A stretch of 6,793 nt of DNA from Candidatus Woesearchaeota archaeon (GCA_015520785.1 WAPJ01000111.1:1-6793); one strand, 5' to 3'. Counted from the stretch's first letter, positions 1 to 4,723 are shown. Program-made: numbers and translations. The notes: generated from the sequence alone by a model not told the origin.

Positions 1-1
1 C

Positions 2-718
2 CAAGAGGTTGTTCAAACCCGGAAGGCACTCGAGCATGGTGATAAGAAGGACTTTACCGGGAGCGAAGCGGATGATGCTTTACAACGCGCCAAAGCCTAC
101 CTGGAGAAGATTGAAGAAGTCTTCCAACGCCTCCAGGAGAAGCGCGCCCGCGAGAGCCTCAGCATCCTCGTCGAGGATATCCATCACGCGCTCCGCCAAC
201 TCGCAGACCAGCTCAAGCTCAAAGCGAAAAAACCAGAGAAGATCCTTGAGGAAGCCGTACAGACGGGCATCCTCCCGCCGAGCGTCCAGGCAACCTATGC
301 GGAAATCCTCACTGCTGCTGACGCGTATGCGAAGGGCAAGCTCACCATCCGCGAGGGTGAAAAAGCGCGGAGCAGAGCAGCAGCATTCCACCGCCAATTG
401 CTTGAAGCAGTCCAGTATGCCCGGTTGAAACGACAGGATGCGTATCGCATCCGCCTCCAAGGCAGGAAGCAGTATGAAGCCTACCTCATCCGCAACACGC
501 TCTACCTCTTGCATGAGAATGGCCAGTGGGAGAAGGCAGTCTGGGATGAGGAGAAGAAGCAATTCAATGAGTGGGGGATGAGTAGTCTTGACGAGCTTGA
601 AAATGCAATCCTCCACGCCGTGCCGAGCAGCATCCTCCTAAGCGAAGACCAGCTCGCGCAGCTCAAAGAGCATCTCAACGAGGAGAAACTCGTGATCATC
701 ATCGACAAGATCGCATAA
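2..718 (+). CDS. C-terminal part of a helical, probably nucleotidyltransferase/HEPN-type protein (partial)
   Basis: The frame is open from the left edge to a TAA stop, giving 238 residues without a start, so the true N-terminus lies outside the window. The visible part is mostly charged alpha helix. Residues 7-44 (RKALEHG, then a helix containing AKAYLEKIEEVF) and 105-140 (a helix containing AAAFHRQLLEAVQ) look like two copies of one helical unit. Each follows a helix-loop stretch of the kind seen before the basic RxxxxH region in HEPN domains. The last ~95 residues change character to a compact alpha/beta segment (YLIRNTLYLLHENG, and a final strand LVIIIDKIA). I recall archaeal, mainly DPANN, proteins with an N-terminal nucleotidyltransferase domain and this type of C-terminus, so that family is my best guess. 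The catalytic domain is not in the window, so the function is inference. An internal TTG at 398 is not the start, because the frame continues upstream with the same composition. Confidence 0.6.
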   Translation, partial: QEVVQTRKALEHGDKKDFTGSEADDALQRAKAYLEKIEEVFQRLQEKRARESLSILVEDIHHALRQLADQLKLKAKKPEKILEEAVQTGILPPSVQATYAEILTAADAYAKGKLTIREGEKARSRAAAFHRQLLEAVQYARLKRQDAYRIRLQGRKQYEAYLIRNTLYLLHENGQWEKAVWDEEKKQFNEWGMSSLDELENAILHAVPSSILLSEDQLAQLKEHLNEEKLVIIIDKIA

Positions 719-808
719 AAATTCTTCAGTTCCACTCCCCTCTTTTTCTTCCTTTTTCTATTCGTTCATCTTTTCTTCTCACTCTCTTCCTTCTTTTTCC
801 TTTCTTAC
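719..808 (+). terminator. U-rich pyrimidine-tract terminator
   Basis: Directly after the TAA of the first gene the + strand becomes ~90 bases of C and T with several runs of four to five T. Archaeal RNA polymerase stops at such U-rich tracts without needing a hairpin. The position supports termination; the exact 3' end cannot be seen. Confidence 0.45.
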
Positions 809-947
809 CGAGTGGACACACCTCTAGTCCTCAGATAAGAGGAAAAGAAGGGAGAGCGAAAGAATGTGAAGGAAGGGTAGGCTGAAAGGAGTAGCATAGC
901 AAAACTACATCGACACATGAGAATACTCCTCTTCATACTACCATAAT
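719..947. other. Intergenic spacer with pyrimidine tract then purine tract
   Basis: This non-coding stretch has two halves. Positions 719-808 are almost pure C/T with T5 runs at 743-747 and 753-757, and would serve as an archaeal U-rich terminator for the upstream gene. Positions 840-895 are purine-rich. The segment 789-800 (CCTTCTTTTTCC) is complementary to 841-851 (GGAAAAGAAGG) with one bulged base, so a transcript running through could fold. No gene is seen here. Confidence 0.5.
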
Positions 948-957
948 CCTTAAGAAG
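948..957 (+). promoter_or_regulatory. Candidate TATA box of the CARF-like/ferredoxin operon
   Basis: The sequence CCTTAAGAAG is a weak match to the CTTATAAA-like boxes seen elsewhere in the window. Its centre lies about 27 bp before the ATG at 979, the spacing expected for transcription beginning at or next to the start codon (leaderless mRNA). Confidence 0.45.
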
Positions 958-978
958 CCCTTACGATTTGTGGGCTGT

Positions 979-1350
979 ATGCCACCACGCAAAGTGATCA
1001 TTCTCCTCAGCCGGGGGAAGGGAACCTGGCGTGAAGCCCTCCGCATCGCGCGGAGCGTAGATGAACCGATCATCCTCACCGCCGCGTACGCCGCGGAGCG
1101 GATTGAAAAGGACGAACAGATTCCTGGCGTAAAGCTATCCTATAATCCTGATCAGTCTCCCATTGAACTCCGCGACACCCTTCAAAAACTCCTTGAGGAA
1201 CACGTTCAAGGTGAGGGTGAGGTTGGCGTGAGCCTCGTCAGCGGGAGTGGGAGTGAGCATGCAGCATTGCTTGCAGCACTCATACGCATTCCCGTTGGCT
1301 TTCGCCTCCTCACCATGCTGAATGATGAGATTATCGACCTGACAGGGTGA
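979..1350 (+). CDS. Small Rossmann/CARF-like protein, function unknown
   Basis: The product has 123 residues. It opens with a hydrophobic strand followed by a polar loop (KVIILLSRGKGTW, residues 5-17), a helix and a second strand (EPIILTAAYAA). It ends with a strand, glycine-serine loop and helix unit (EVGVSLVSGSGSEHAALLAALI, residues 81-102, with loop SGSGSEH at 88-94) and a last strand GFRLLTM. This order and the SGSG loop before a hydrophobic helix resemble the ligand-binding core of CARF/Rossmann-like domains. It is shorter than most stand-alone CARF proteins and has no effector domain, so the assignment is tentative. An in-frame GTG at 970 would add three residues. I chose the ATG at 979 because the TATA candidate at 948-957 places the transcript start there. 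The stop is 6 bp before the ferredoxin start, so the two genes are co-transcribed. No membrane segment or signal peptide is visible. Confidence 0.7.
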   Translation: MPPRKVIILLSRGKGTWREALRIARSVDEPIILTAAYAAERIEKDEQIPGVKLSYNPDQSPIELRDTLQKLLEEHVQGEGEVGVSLVSGSGSEHAALLAALIRIPVGFRLLTMLNDEIIDLTG

Positions 1351-1351
1351 T
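1346..1351 (+). promoter_or_regulatory. Ribosome binding site of the ferredoxin gene
   Basis: GGTGAT overlaps the TGA stop of the preceding gene and sits 5 bases before the ATG at 1357. It is complementary to the conserved archaeal 16S 3' end, suggesting translational coupling of the pair. Confidence 0.6.
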
Positions 1352-1356
1352 GCACC

Positions 1357-1581
1357 ATGGCAAAGTATCGGATCATCTTTGACAGGGACGCGTGTATCGG
1401 CGCGTACGCGTGCGTCGCGGTCGCGCCCGACACGTGGAAGGAGGGTGATGATGGCAAGGCAGTGCTCGTGAAGGACGTGTTTGACGAGGAAGAACTGGAA
1501 AAGCAGCTTGACGCTGCACGCGCCTGCCCCGTCAACGCGATCAAGATCATCAACCTCGAGACGGGCGAAGAGATCAAATAA
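1357..1581 (+). CDS. Small ferredoxin with three cysteines, probably [3Fe-4S]
   Basis: This is a 74-residue soluble electron carrier. The N-terminal cluster motif reads CIGAYAC (C13, C19) and the second half has ACPVNAI (C57), the classic single-cluster ferredoxin pattern with a central helix (DEEELEKQLDAARACP). The usual second cysteine of CxxCxxC is replaced by alanine (A16), and the protein has no other cysteine. Only three protein ligands are therefore available. CxxAxxC is known from [3Fe-4S] ferredoxins, and a [4Fe-4S] cluster with a non-cysteine ligand is the alternative. The partner is unknown. The only linked gene is the CARF-like protein just upstream, whose stop is 6 bp away. The start is fixed by the GGTGAT ribosome binding site. 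Identity as a ferredoxin is secure; cluster type is inference. Confidence 0.92.
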   Translation: MAKYRIIFDRDACIGAYACVAVAPDTWKEGDDGKAVLVKDVFDEEELEKQLDAARACPVNAIKIINLETGEEIK

Positions 1582-1710
1582 GCATTCCTCCCAAACTATT
1601 CTCTTCCTCTTCATCCTTCTCCTCTCTCCTCCTCTTTCCATCTTCTCCTTCTTACTCTTTCTTCTATCTTTCTTTTCCATATTCTCTTTTTCTTATCTTC
1701 GTCGTGAGGA
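1582..1710 (+). terminator. Long pyrimidine tract after the ferredoxin
   Basis: About 120 bases of nearly uninterrupted C/T follow the TAA, ending in runs such as CTCTTTTTCTT near 1684. This fits a U-rich archaeal terminator. No stable hairpin is evident. Between here and the TATA box at 1799 (1711-1798) I see nothing gene-like. Confidence 0.45.
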
Positions 1711-1798
1711 TGCTCCTGATAGGTTGAAAAAGAATGCTTTCCAGAGGTGAGGGGGGAGGGATGAGTGGTGACTATTACTCTCCTCGCATATTCCAAAA

Positions 1799-1808
1799 CC
1801 TTATAAAG
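1799..1808 (+). promoter_or_regulatory. TATA box of the membrane-protein gene
   Basis: CCTTATAAAG is a near-consensus archaeal TATA box preceded by an A-rich stretch. Its centre lies about 58 bp before the ATG at 1862, so transcription should begin near 1830 and give a leader of roughly 30 bases that contains a ribosome binding site. Confidence 0.65.
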
Positions 1809-1847
1809 CACGGATGGTTTAACGTAATCCCTAGAGAGAACCGTTAC

Positions 1848-1856
1848 GGGGTGATC
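1848..1856 (+). promoter_or_regulatory. Strong ribosome binding site of the membrane-protein gene
   Basis: GGGGTGATC closely matches the complement of the archaeal 16S 3' end (GGAGGTGATC) and is 5 bases from the ATG at 1862, which fixes that start. Confidence 0.65.
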
Positions 1857-1861
1857 TGCTC

Positions 1862-2521
1862 ATGAACCAGCTCGCGCAGCGTGTCGTCCGCTTCAGCGAA
1901 GTCTTCACGCTCGTCATCATCCTCTTGTATATCCTCATCCTCTGGCCGGGGAGGACGGATAGCTTCTGGTTTAGCACGGCAAGTCTCGTCCTCTTCACCC
2001 TCGCAACCATTATCGCTTTCATCATTATCATTGCAAGCTTCCTCCAGTATGAGCGTCTCGCCCTCCAGGCAATGCTCGCCTTCTTCATCGTGAGCATTAT
2101 CCTCTCCGCGTATGCCTACTGGTGGAATGGGATTGTTGACCCGCTCTTCCTCGCCGTGCTCGTCCTCGCGATTATCGGCGCGACTGCGAGCTGTGGCGAG
2201 CTCCGCATGCTCGGCAAGGGACACCTCTTCACCAAGCCTCAGCAGGAATCAACGCCTCGCGTTGAGAAAGCAGAGCGTGAAGCAGAGAAGGAGATGAGTG
2301 AGGATAAAGCGACGAGCGCGAAGCGGGAGAAGAAGACAAGCGCAAAGCGTTCCGCGAAGAAGACTGAGAAGAAGCGTGCGAAGAAGCGTGCAGGAGCAAA
2401 GACGTCCACGGCAAAGAAGACAGCAAAGCAGGAGAAGACGTCAACAGCAAAGAAAGCAGCAAAGCAGGAGAAGAAGACTGGTGGGAAGCGTTCAGCAGGG
2501 AAGAAGAGCGGGAAGAAGTAA
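1862..2521 (+). CDS. Four-helix membrane protein with a histone-H1-like Lys/Ala tail
   Basis: The product has 219 residues in two unlike halves. The first half has four hydrophobic segments, roughly residues 13-29, 36-61, 66-87 and 93-110, with short connecting loops. The N-terminus carries R7 and R10, and the loop LQYER lies between helices 2 and 3, so the positive-inside rule puts both ends in the cytoplasm. After a linker (residues 111-150) the last ~70 residues are almost only Lys, Ala, Ser, Thr, Arg, Glu and Gly, with repeated AKK/SAKK/TAKK motifs and a 12-residue unit repeated at 181-192 and 193-204. This tail resembles the H1-type and AlgP-type disordered DNA- or RNA-binding tails. I do not recognise the membrane domain. 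A role in holding nucleic acid or ribosomes at the membrane is inference; the tail could also simply contact lipid headgroups. The gene has its own TATA box and ribosome binding site and is monocistronic. Confidence 0.85.
   Translation: MNQLAQRVVRFSEVFTLVIILLYILILWPGRTDSFWFSTASLVLFTLATIIAFIIIIASFLQYERLALQAMLAFFIVSIILSAYAYWWNGIVDPLFLAVLVLAIIGATASCGELRMLGKGHLFTKPQQESTPRVEKAEREAEKEMSEDKATSAKREKKTSAKRSAKKTEKKRAKKRAGAKTSTAKKTAKQEKTSTAKKAAKQEKKTGGKRSAGKKSGKK
2402..2473 (+). repeat. 36-bp tandem duplication in the Lys/Ala tail
   Basis: Two consecutive 36-bp units (2402-2437 and 2438-2473) encode TSTAKKTAKQEK and TSTAKKAAKQEK. By eye they differ at 4 of 36 bases, three of them at third codon positions, which points to an in-frame duplication followed by mild divergence under protein-level constraint. 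Confidence 0.85.
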
Positions 2522-2624
2522 AAGCTCTTTCTTTTCTTCCCTCTCTCATTGTGCCCTCATTGTGCCTTCTTCCTCTCCCCTTTATTCTCCTTCTTTTCCC
2601 TCGTTTTTATTCTCCTCCATCATT
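2522..2624 (+). terminator. Pyrimidine tract after the membrane-protein gene
   Basis: About 100 bases of C/T-rich sequence with many short T runs follow the TAA. It has the same style as the tracts after the other + strand genes, and is consistent with U-rich archaeal termination. Confidence 0.4.
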
Positions 2625-2657
2625 CTCGTCAATTGTTTTTTGACGAGTTTTCTTCTT
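2625..2657 (+). terminator. Hairpin followed by T-rich tail (terminator candidate)
   Basis: CTCGTCAA at 2625-2632 pairs perfectly with TTGACGAG at 2640-2647 around a 7-base T-rich loop, followed by TTTTCTTCTT. This is the shape of an intrinsic terminator reading rightward, between two convergent genes. It could also be a regulatory hairpin in front of the small open frame at 2658. Confidence 0.5.
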
Positions 2658-2717
2658 ATGGGATTGGTGATGATGAAAAAGATGAGTGTTGATTGGGCGC
2701 GCTGTGCGTACTGTTAA
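2658..2717 (+). pseudogene. Tiny ORF resembling the first residues of a ferredoxin
   Basis: A 19-codon frame has in-frame ATGs at 2658, 2670, 2673 and 2682 and a GGTGAT ribosome-binding-like site at 2666-2671. From 2682 it reads MSVDWARCAYC and stops. VDWxRCxYC is the usual opening of [4Fe-4S] ferredoxins, where GxC and CP would follow. Here the frame ends exactly where the first cluster motif should continue, and no further cysteine motif is seen downstream before the permease gene on the other strand. The best reading is a truncated ferredoxin remnant. A genuine short peptide or pure chance are alternatives, since the match covers only about ten residues. Confidence 0.35.
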
Positions 2718-2730
2718 GCATGACTCCTGC

Positions 2731-3894
2731 CTAGCCGAATACGAGGAGCATGAGGACAGGCGTGAGGAGGCTGCTGAGGAGGATGATCCGCGGCGTCCCC
2801 CACTGGACTGCCGTGAGGCCGATAAGCGTGCACGCAATGAGGAAGACGAGGCCGGGGAGGCCGTGGAGGCTGAGCGTGAGCAGGCTGATAAACATGATGA
2901 AGCCGAGTGCAATCCAGCGTGACGCTCTCGCCAGGAGAGTGCTAATGAGCCGTGCATACACGCTGCTCAGCGCGTAGGCTGTCAGGCTTGCGAGGAGGAG
3001 GCTCGTGAGGGTGATGAGTATCGCTTCATGCATGCTGAGGGGCATGCCGAGCTGTTTGAGTGTTGCGACAGCACCATTCCGTGCGCGGCCGAGCTGGTAG
3101 AGTGTGGGAATGCTAAACGCATAGGTGACCGTGCTGGCAATGCTATTCACCATGACAAGCCGTTCCGGGAGACGGGTGGAGGGGAAGATGAGCATGCTCA
3201 GATACACCGCGTAGGCGCTCCCCACGCCTGGCAGGAAGCTCATGAGACTGGCGATGAGCAGACTGCTCACGAGTGTTGGGGAGTGTAGGGGGAGTTGCTG
3301 TGTGGCATGCTCGAGCCGGGCAGCTTCCTCTTTGAGGAGGATGATGAGGCTGGGCATGCCGAACAAGCCTGAGAGGAGTGGCATGAGCCAGGCGTGCGGG
3401 AGGCTGATCAAGCCTGTCATGCTGGCGAGACTGAGGATGAATAGTTTATCCCATCGGGGTGGGATGTGGGGGAGGATGAGGAGGATGCTGAGGATGAGGA
3501 GTTTCGCCGGCCTCGTGAAGAGCATACTAAGGAGGCTTATAATGTGAGGGATGAGGGTTGTGAGGCTGAGCGTGAGGATGATCATGCCCGCACTCAGGCT
3601 GCTGAGAATGCTCAATCGGAGGACGCCGATAAGCTTCCCCTGCCGTGCAAGCTGCTGTGCGGGGAGGAGGGTGAGGATGCTCTCCGCGCTTGGGATGCCG
3701 AGGCTTGCCGTAGGGAAATAGTCGTACACGCTCTGGCTGAAGGCCATGCTCATGATGAACACGCCAAGCCAGGCGGGGTCTTTGTTGAGGCTGGCGTGGA
3801 GGATGAGGGCCGAGGCGAGATTCACGTGCACGCCCGGGAGGAGGCCGGCGAGCATGCCTGCGAGCATGCCGAGGATGAGCGCATCCCAATACAT
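2731..3894 (-). CDS. TctA/DUF112-family membrane protein (archaeal COG1784 type)
   Basis: The product is a 387-residue, very hydrophobic polytopic protein. Near the N-terminus is GLLPGVHVN (residues 17-25), the signature loop of the archaeal TctA-like family. It is followed by LGIPSAESILTLLPAQ (65-80), a central GLISLPHAWLMPLLSGLFGMP (161-181) and a second loop SFLPGVGSAYA (219-229). The two G-x-PG loops reflect the inverted-repeat build of the TctA fold. Bacterial TctA proteins are the large permease subunit of tripartite tricarboxylate transporters and run to about 500 residues. This archaeal form is shorter and no TctB or binding-protein TctC gene lies nearby, so its substrate is unknown. 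The gene is alone on its strand, divergent from S6e and convergent with the H1-tail protein. The ATG at 3894 is supported by an A-rich TATA box about 25 bp upstream. Family assignment is confident; transport of carboxylates is not shown. Confidence 0.88.
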   Translation of the reverse strand: MYWDALILGMLAGMLAGLLPGVHVNLASALILHASLNKDPAWLGVFIMSMAFSQSVYDYFPTASLGIPSAESILTLLPAQQLARQGKLIGVLRLSILSSLSAGMIILTLSLTTLIPHIISLLSMLFTRPAKLLILSILLILPHIPPRWDKLFILSLASMTGLISLPHAWLMPLLSGLFGMPSLIILLKEEAARLEHATQQLPLHSPTLVSSLLIASLMSFLPGVGSAYAVYLSMLIFPSTRLPERLVMVNSIASTVTYAFSIPTLYQLGRARNGAVATLKQLGMPLSMHEAILITLTSLLLASLTAYALSSVYARLISTLLARASRWIALGFIMFISLLTLSLHGLPGLVFLIACTLIGLTAVQWGTPRIILLSSLLTPVLMLLVFG

Positions 3895-3913
3895 GCTGGG
3901 CGTGGCATGACTG

Positions 3914-3923
3914 TTTTTTTATG
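3914..3923 (-). promoter_or_regulatory. Candidate TATA box of the TctA-like gene
   Basis: Read on the minus strand the site is CATAAAAAAA. Its centre is about 25 bp before the ATG at 3894, consistent with a leaderless transcript. There is no GGTGA-type site before that ATG, which agrees. Confidence 0.5.
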
Positions 3924-4020
3924 AATGACTCCGCGCGTTTGTGATGATCCTTCCGGAGCATGACGCAGAGTCTTCCCTTCTTCTAGGAGGATTTTCCAGG
4001 AAGGAGGCGTAAGGCATAAT

Positions 4021-4030
4021 GTTTAAAAGG
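4021..4030 (+). promoter_or_regulatory. TATA box of the S6e gene
   Basis: GTTTAAAAGG lies about 57 bp before the ATG at 4082, so the transcript should begin near 4050. An in-frame ATG at 4019 overlaps this box and would lie upstream of the transcript, so it cannot be the start. Confidence 0.6.
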
Positions 4031-4066
4031 CGTCTCATGCTGCCCTCCACGCTTGATACTGCTTAT

Positions 4067-4073
4067 GAGGTGG
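4067..4073 (+). promoter_or_regulatory. Ribosome binding site deciding the S6e start
   Basis: GAGGTGG sits 8 bases before the ATG at 4082. Together with the TATA box it selects this ATG over the upstream in-frame ATG at 4019. Confidence 0.6.
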
Positions 4074-4081
4074 TTGTCTGC

Positions 4082-4474
4082 ATGGCGTTAACCGTTGTGA
4101 TCAGTCATGAGGGGCGGAGTAAGAAGCTCACGGTGGATGATATCACGCCCTTCCTCGGGAAGAAGATTGGTGATACGATCCCGGGCGAGCTTCTCGGCCT
4201 GACAGGCTATACGCTGAGGATTACGGGTGGGAGTGATCAGGCTGGCTTCCCGATGCGGAAGGACGTGGACGGTCCCGGCCGGAAGAAGATTCTTGCGGTT
4301 GGAGGTGTTGGTATTCGGAAGAAGAAGGGGAAGGGTGTGCGCCAGCGGAAGACCGTGGCTGGGAATACCGTGTGGCGTGAGACGGCAGCTCTGAACCTCA
4401 CGGTTGTTGAGGCTGGCAGTCAGCCCTTGTTCGAGGAGCCGAAGGAAGAAGCGGCTGAGGCTGCGAGCGAGTAA
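4082..4474 (+). CDS. rps6e: Small-subunit ribosomal protein S6e (eS6)
   Basis: The product is a 130-residue component of the small ribosomal subunit. The N-terminus MALTVVISHEGRSKKLTVDD is a typical S6e opening strand. The diagnostic stretch ITGGSDQAGFPMRKDVDGPGRKKIL (about residues 50-74) is followed by the GVGIRKKKGKGVRQRKTVAGNTV region that binds rRNA. Archaeal S6e is generally about this long and lacks the extended phosphorylated tail of the eukaryotic protein. Here the last dozen residues form an acidic Glu/Ala tail. The longest open frame begins 21 codons earlier at 4019, but those residues are not S6e-like and overlap the TATA box, so the start is 4082. It is transcribed alone, divergently from the TctA-like gene. 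Confidence 0.95.
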   Translation: MALTVVISHEGRSKKLTVDDITPFLGKKIGDTIPGELLGLTGYTLRITGGSDQAGFPMRKDVDGPGRKKILAVGGVGIRKKKGKGVRQRKTVAGNTVWRETAALNLTVVEAGSQPLFEEPKEEAAEAASE

Positions 4475-4483
4475 GGCAGTCTT

Positions 4484-4570
4484 ATCTCCTCAATCATTTC
4501 TTATCCCCTTCTTCATAATTCTTCCTTTTCCTATTCCATTATCCTATTCCATTATGATCCTCTTCATCAT
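4484..4570 (+). terminator. Pyrimidine-rich terminator of S6e
   Basis: A C/T-rich stretch with short T runs begins about ten bases after the S6e stop. It is looser than the other tracts, since some A and G occur, and has no hairpin, but its position suits U-rich archaeal termination. Confidence 0.35.
4530..4555 (+). repeat. 13-bp perfect tandem repeat
   Basis: CCTATTCCATTAT occurs twice with no gap (4530-4542 and 4543-4555). It may be a replication-slippage product in the low-complexity S6e 3' region. Confidence 0.85.
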
Positions 4571-4571
4571 A

Positions 4572-4588
4572 CTCTTTTCCATATGGAA
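4572..4588 (+). repeat. Palindromic direct repeat, copy 1
   Basis: CTCTTTTCCATATGGAA contains the 12-bp perfect palindrome TTCCATATGGAA at 4577-4588. The same 17 bases recur 78 bp downstream. A further palindromic run, GGAAATTTTCC, overlaps its right edge at 4585-4595. Confidence 0.8.
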
Positions 4589-4649
4589 ATTTTCCTTATT
4601 TAGGAAGAAAAAGCTGGTCCGTGCAAGGAAGGAGAAACGCACAACCCCT

Positions 4650-4666
4650 CTCTTTTCCATATGGAA
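4650..4666 (+). repeat. Palindromic direct repeat, copy 2
   Basis: This is the identical 17-base copy, with the palindrome TTCCATATGGAA at 4655-4666, ending about 50 bp before the protease TATA box. Two identical dyads at this spacing look like binding sites for a dimeric transcription factor, though no regulator gene is adjacent. Confidence 0.8.
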
Positions 4667-4688
4667 GGATTCCTCTTGCAGGAGTCCT
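4666..4688 (+). repeat. Inverted repeat with 5-base loop
   Basis: AGGATTCCT (4666-4674) pairs with AGGAGTCCT (4680-4688) across the loop CTTGC, giving nine pairs including one G-T. It abuts palindrome copy 2. No T tract follows, so it is not an obvious terminator. A DNA-level operator half or an RNA hairpin are both possible. Confidence 0.6.
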
Positions 4689-4714
4689 CCCCACCAGCGA
4701 GTAATGGGAGAACA

Positions 4715-4723
4715 TCTAAAAAC
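4715..4723 (+). promoter_or_regulatory. Candidate TATA box of the SprT-like gene
   Basis: TCTAAAAAC is centred about 28 bp before the ATG at 4747, with no ribosome binding site in between, as expected for a leaderless message. Confidence 0.5.

Larger units (their letters stand above)
3895..4081. other. Divergent promoter region between the permease and S6e
   Basis: These 187 bp hold a TATA box for each direction (3914-3923 for the minus strand and 4021-4030 for the plus strand) and the S6e ribosome binding site. The middle part (about 3970-4010) has purine and pyrimidine clusters such as CTAGGAGG and GGAAGGAGG, but no clean operator that I can see. Confidence 0.5.

Noticed and set aside
80..616. 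178-codon open frame on the minus strand
   Set aside because: It lies wholly antisense to the helical protein at 2-718, has no promoter or ribosome binding site, and arises because the sense strand rarely uses TTA/CTA/TCA codons.
821..842. Short hairpin CCTCT/AGAGG as a regulatory RNA element
   Set aside because: Five pairs with a 12-base loop is too weak to call in a low-complexity purine/pyrimidine region.
1135..1680. 181-codon minus-strand frame across the CARF-like and ferredoxin genes
   Set aside because: It crosses two well-supported + strand genes and a pyrimidine tract; its Arg/Lys/Glu-rich end is simply that tract read backwards.
2298..2717. Long + strand frame rich in Arg that ends with the ferredoxin-like residues
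   Set aside because: Most of it is the Lys/Ala tail gene read in another frame. Only the last 19 codons after 2658, which have their own ATGs and ribosome-binding-like site, were kept as a separate remnant.
3466..3924. 152-codon + strand frame rich in Glu, Ala and His
   Set aside because: It is antisense to the TctA-like gene; the composition is what hydrophobic Leu/Ile/Ala codons give on the other strand.
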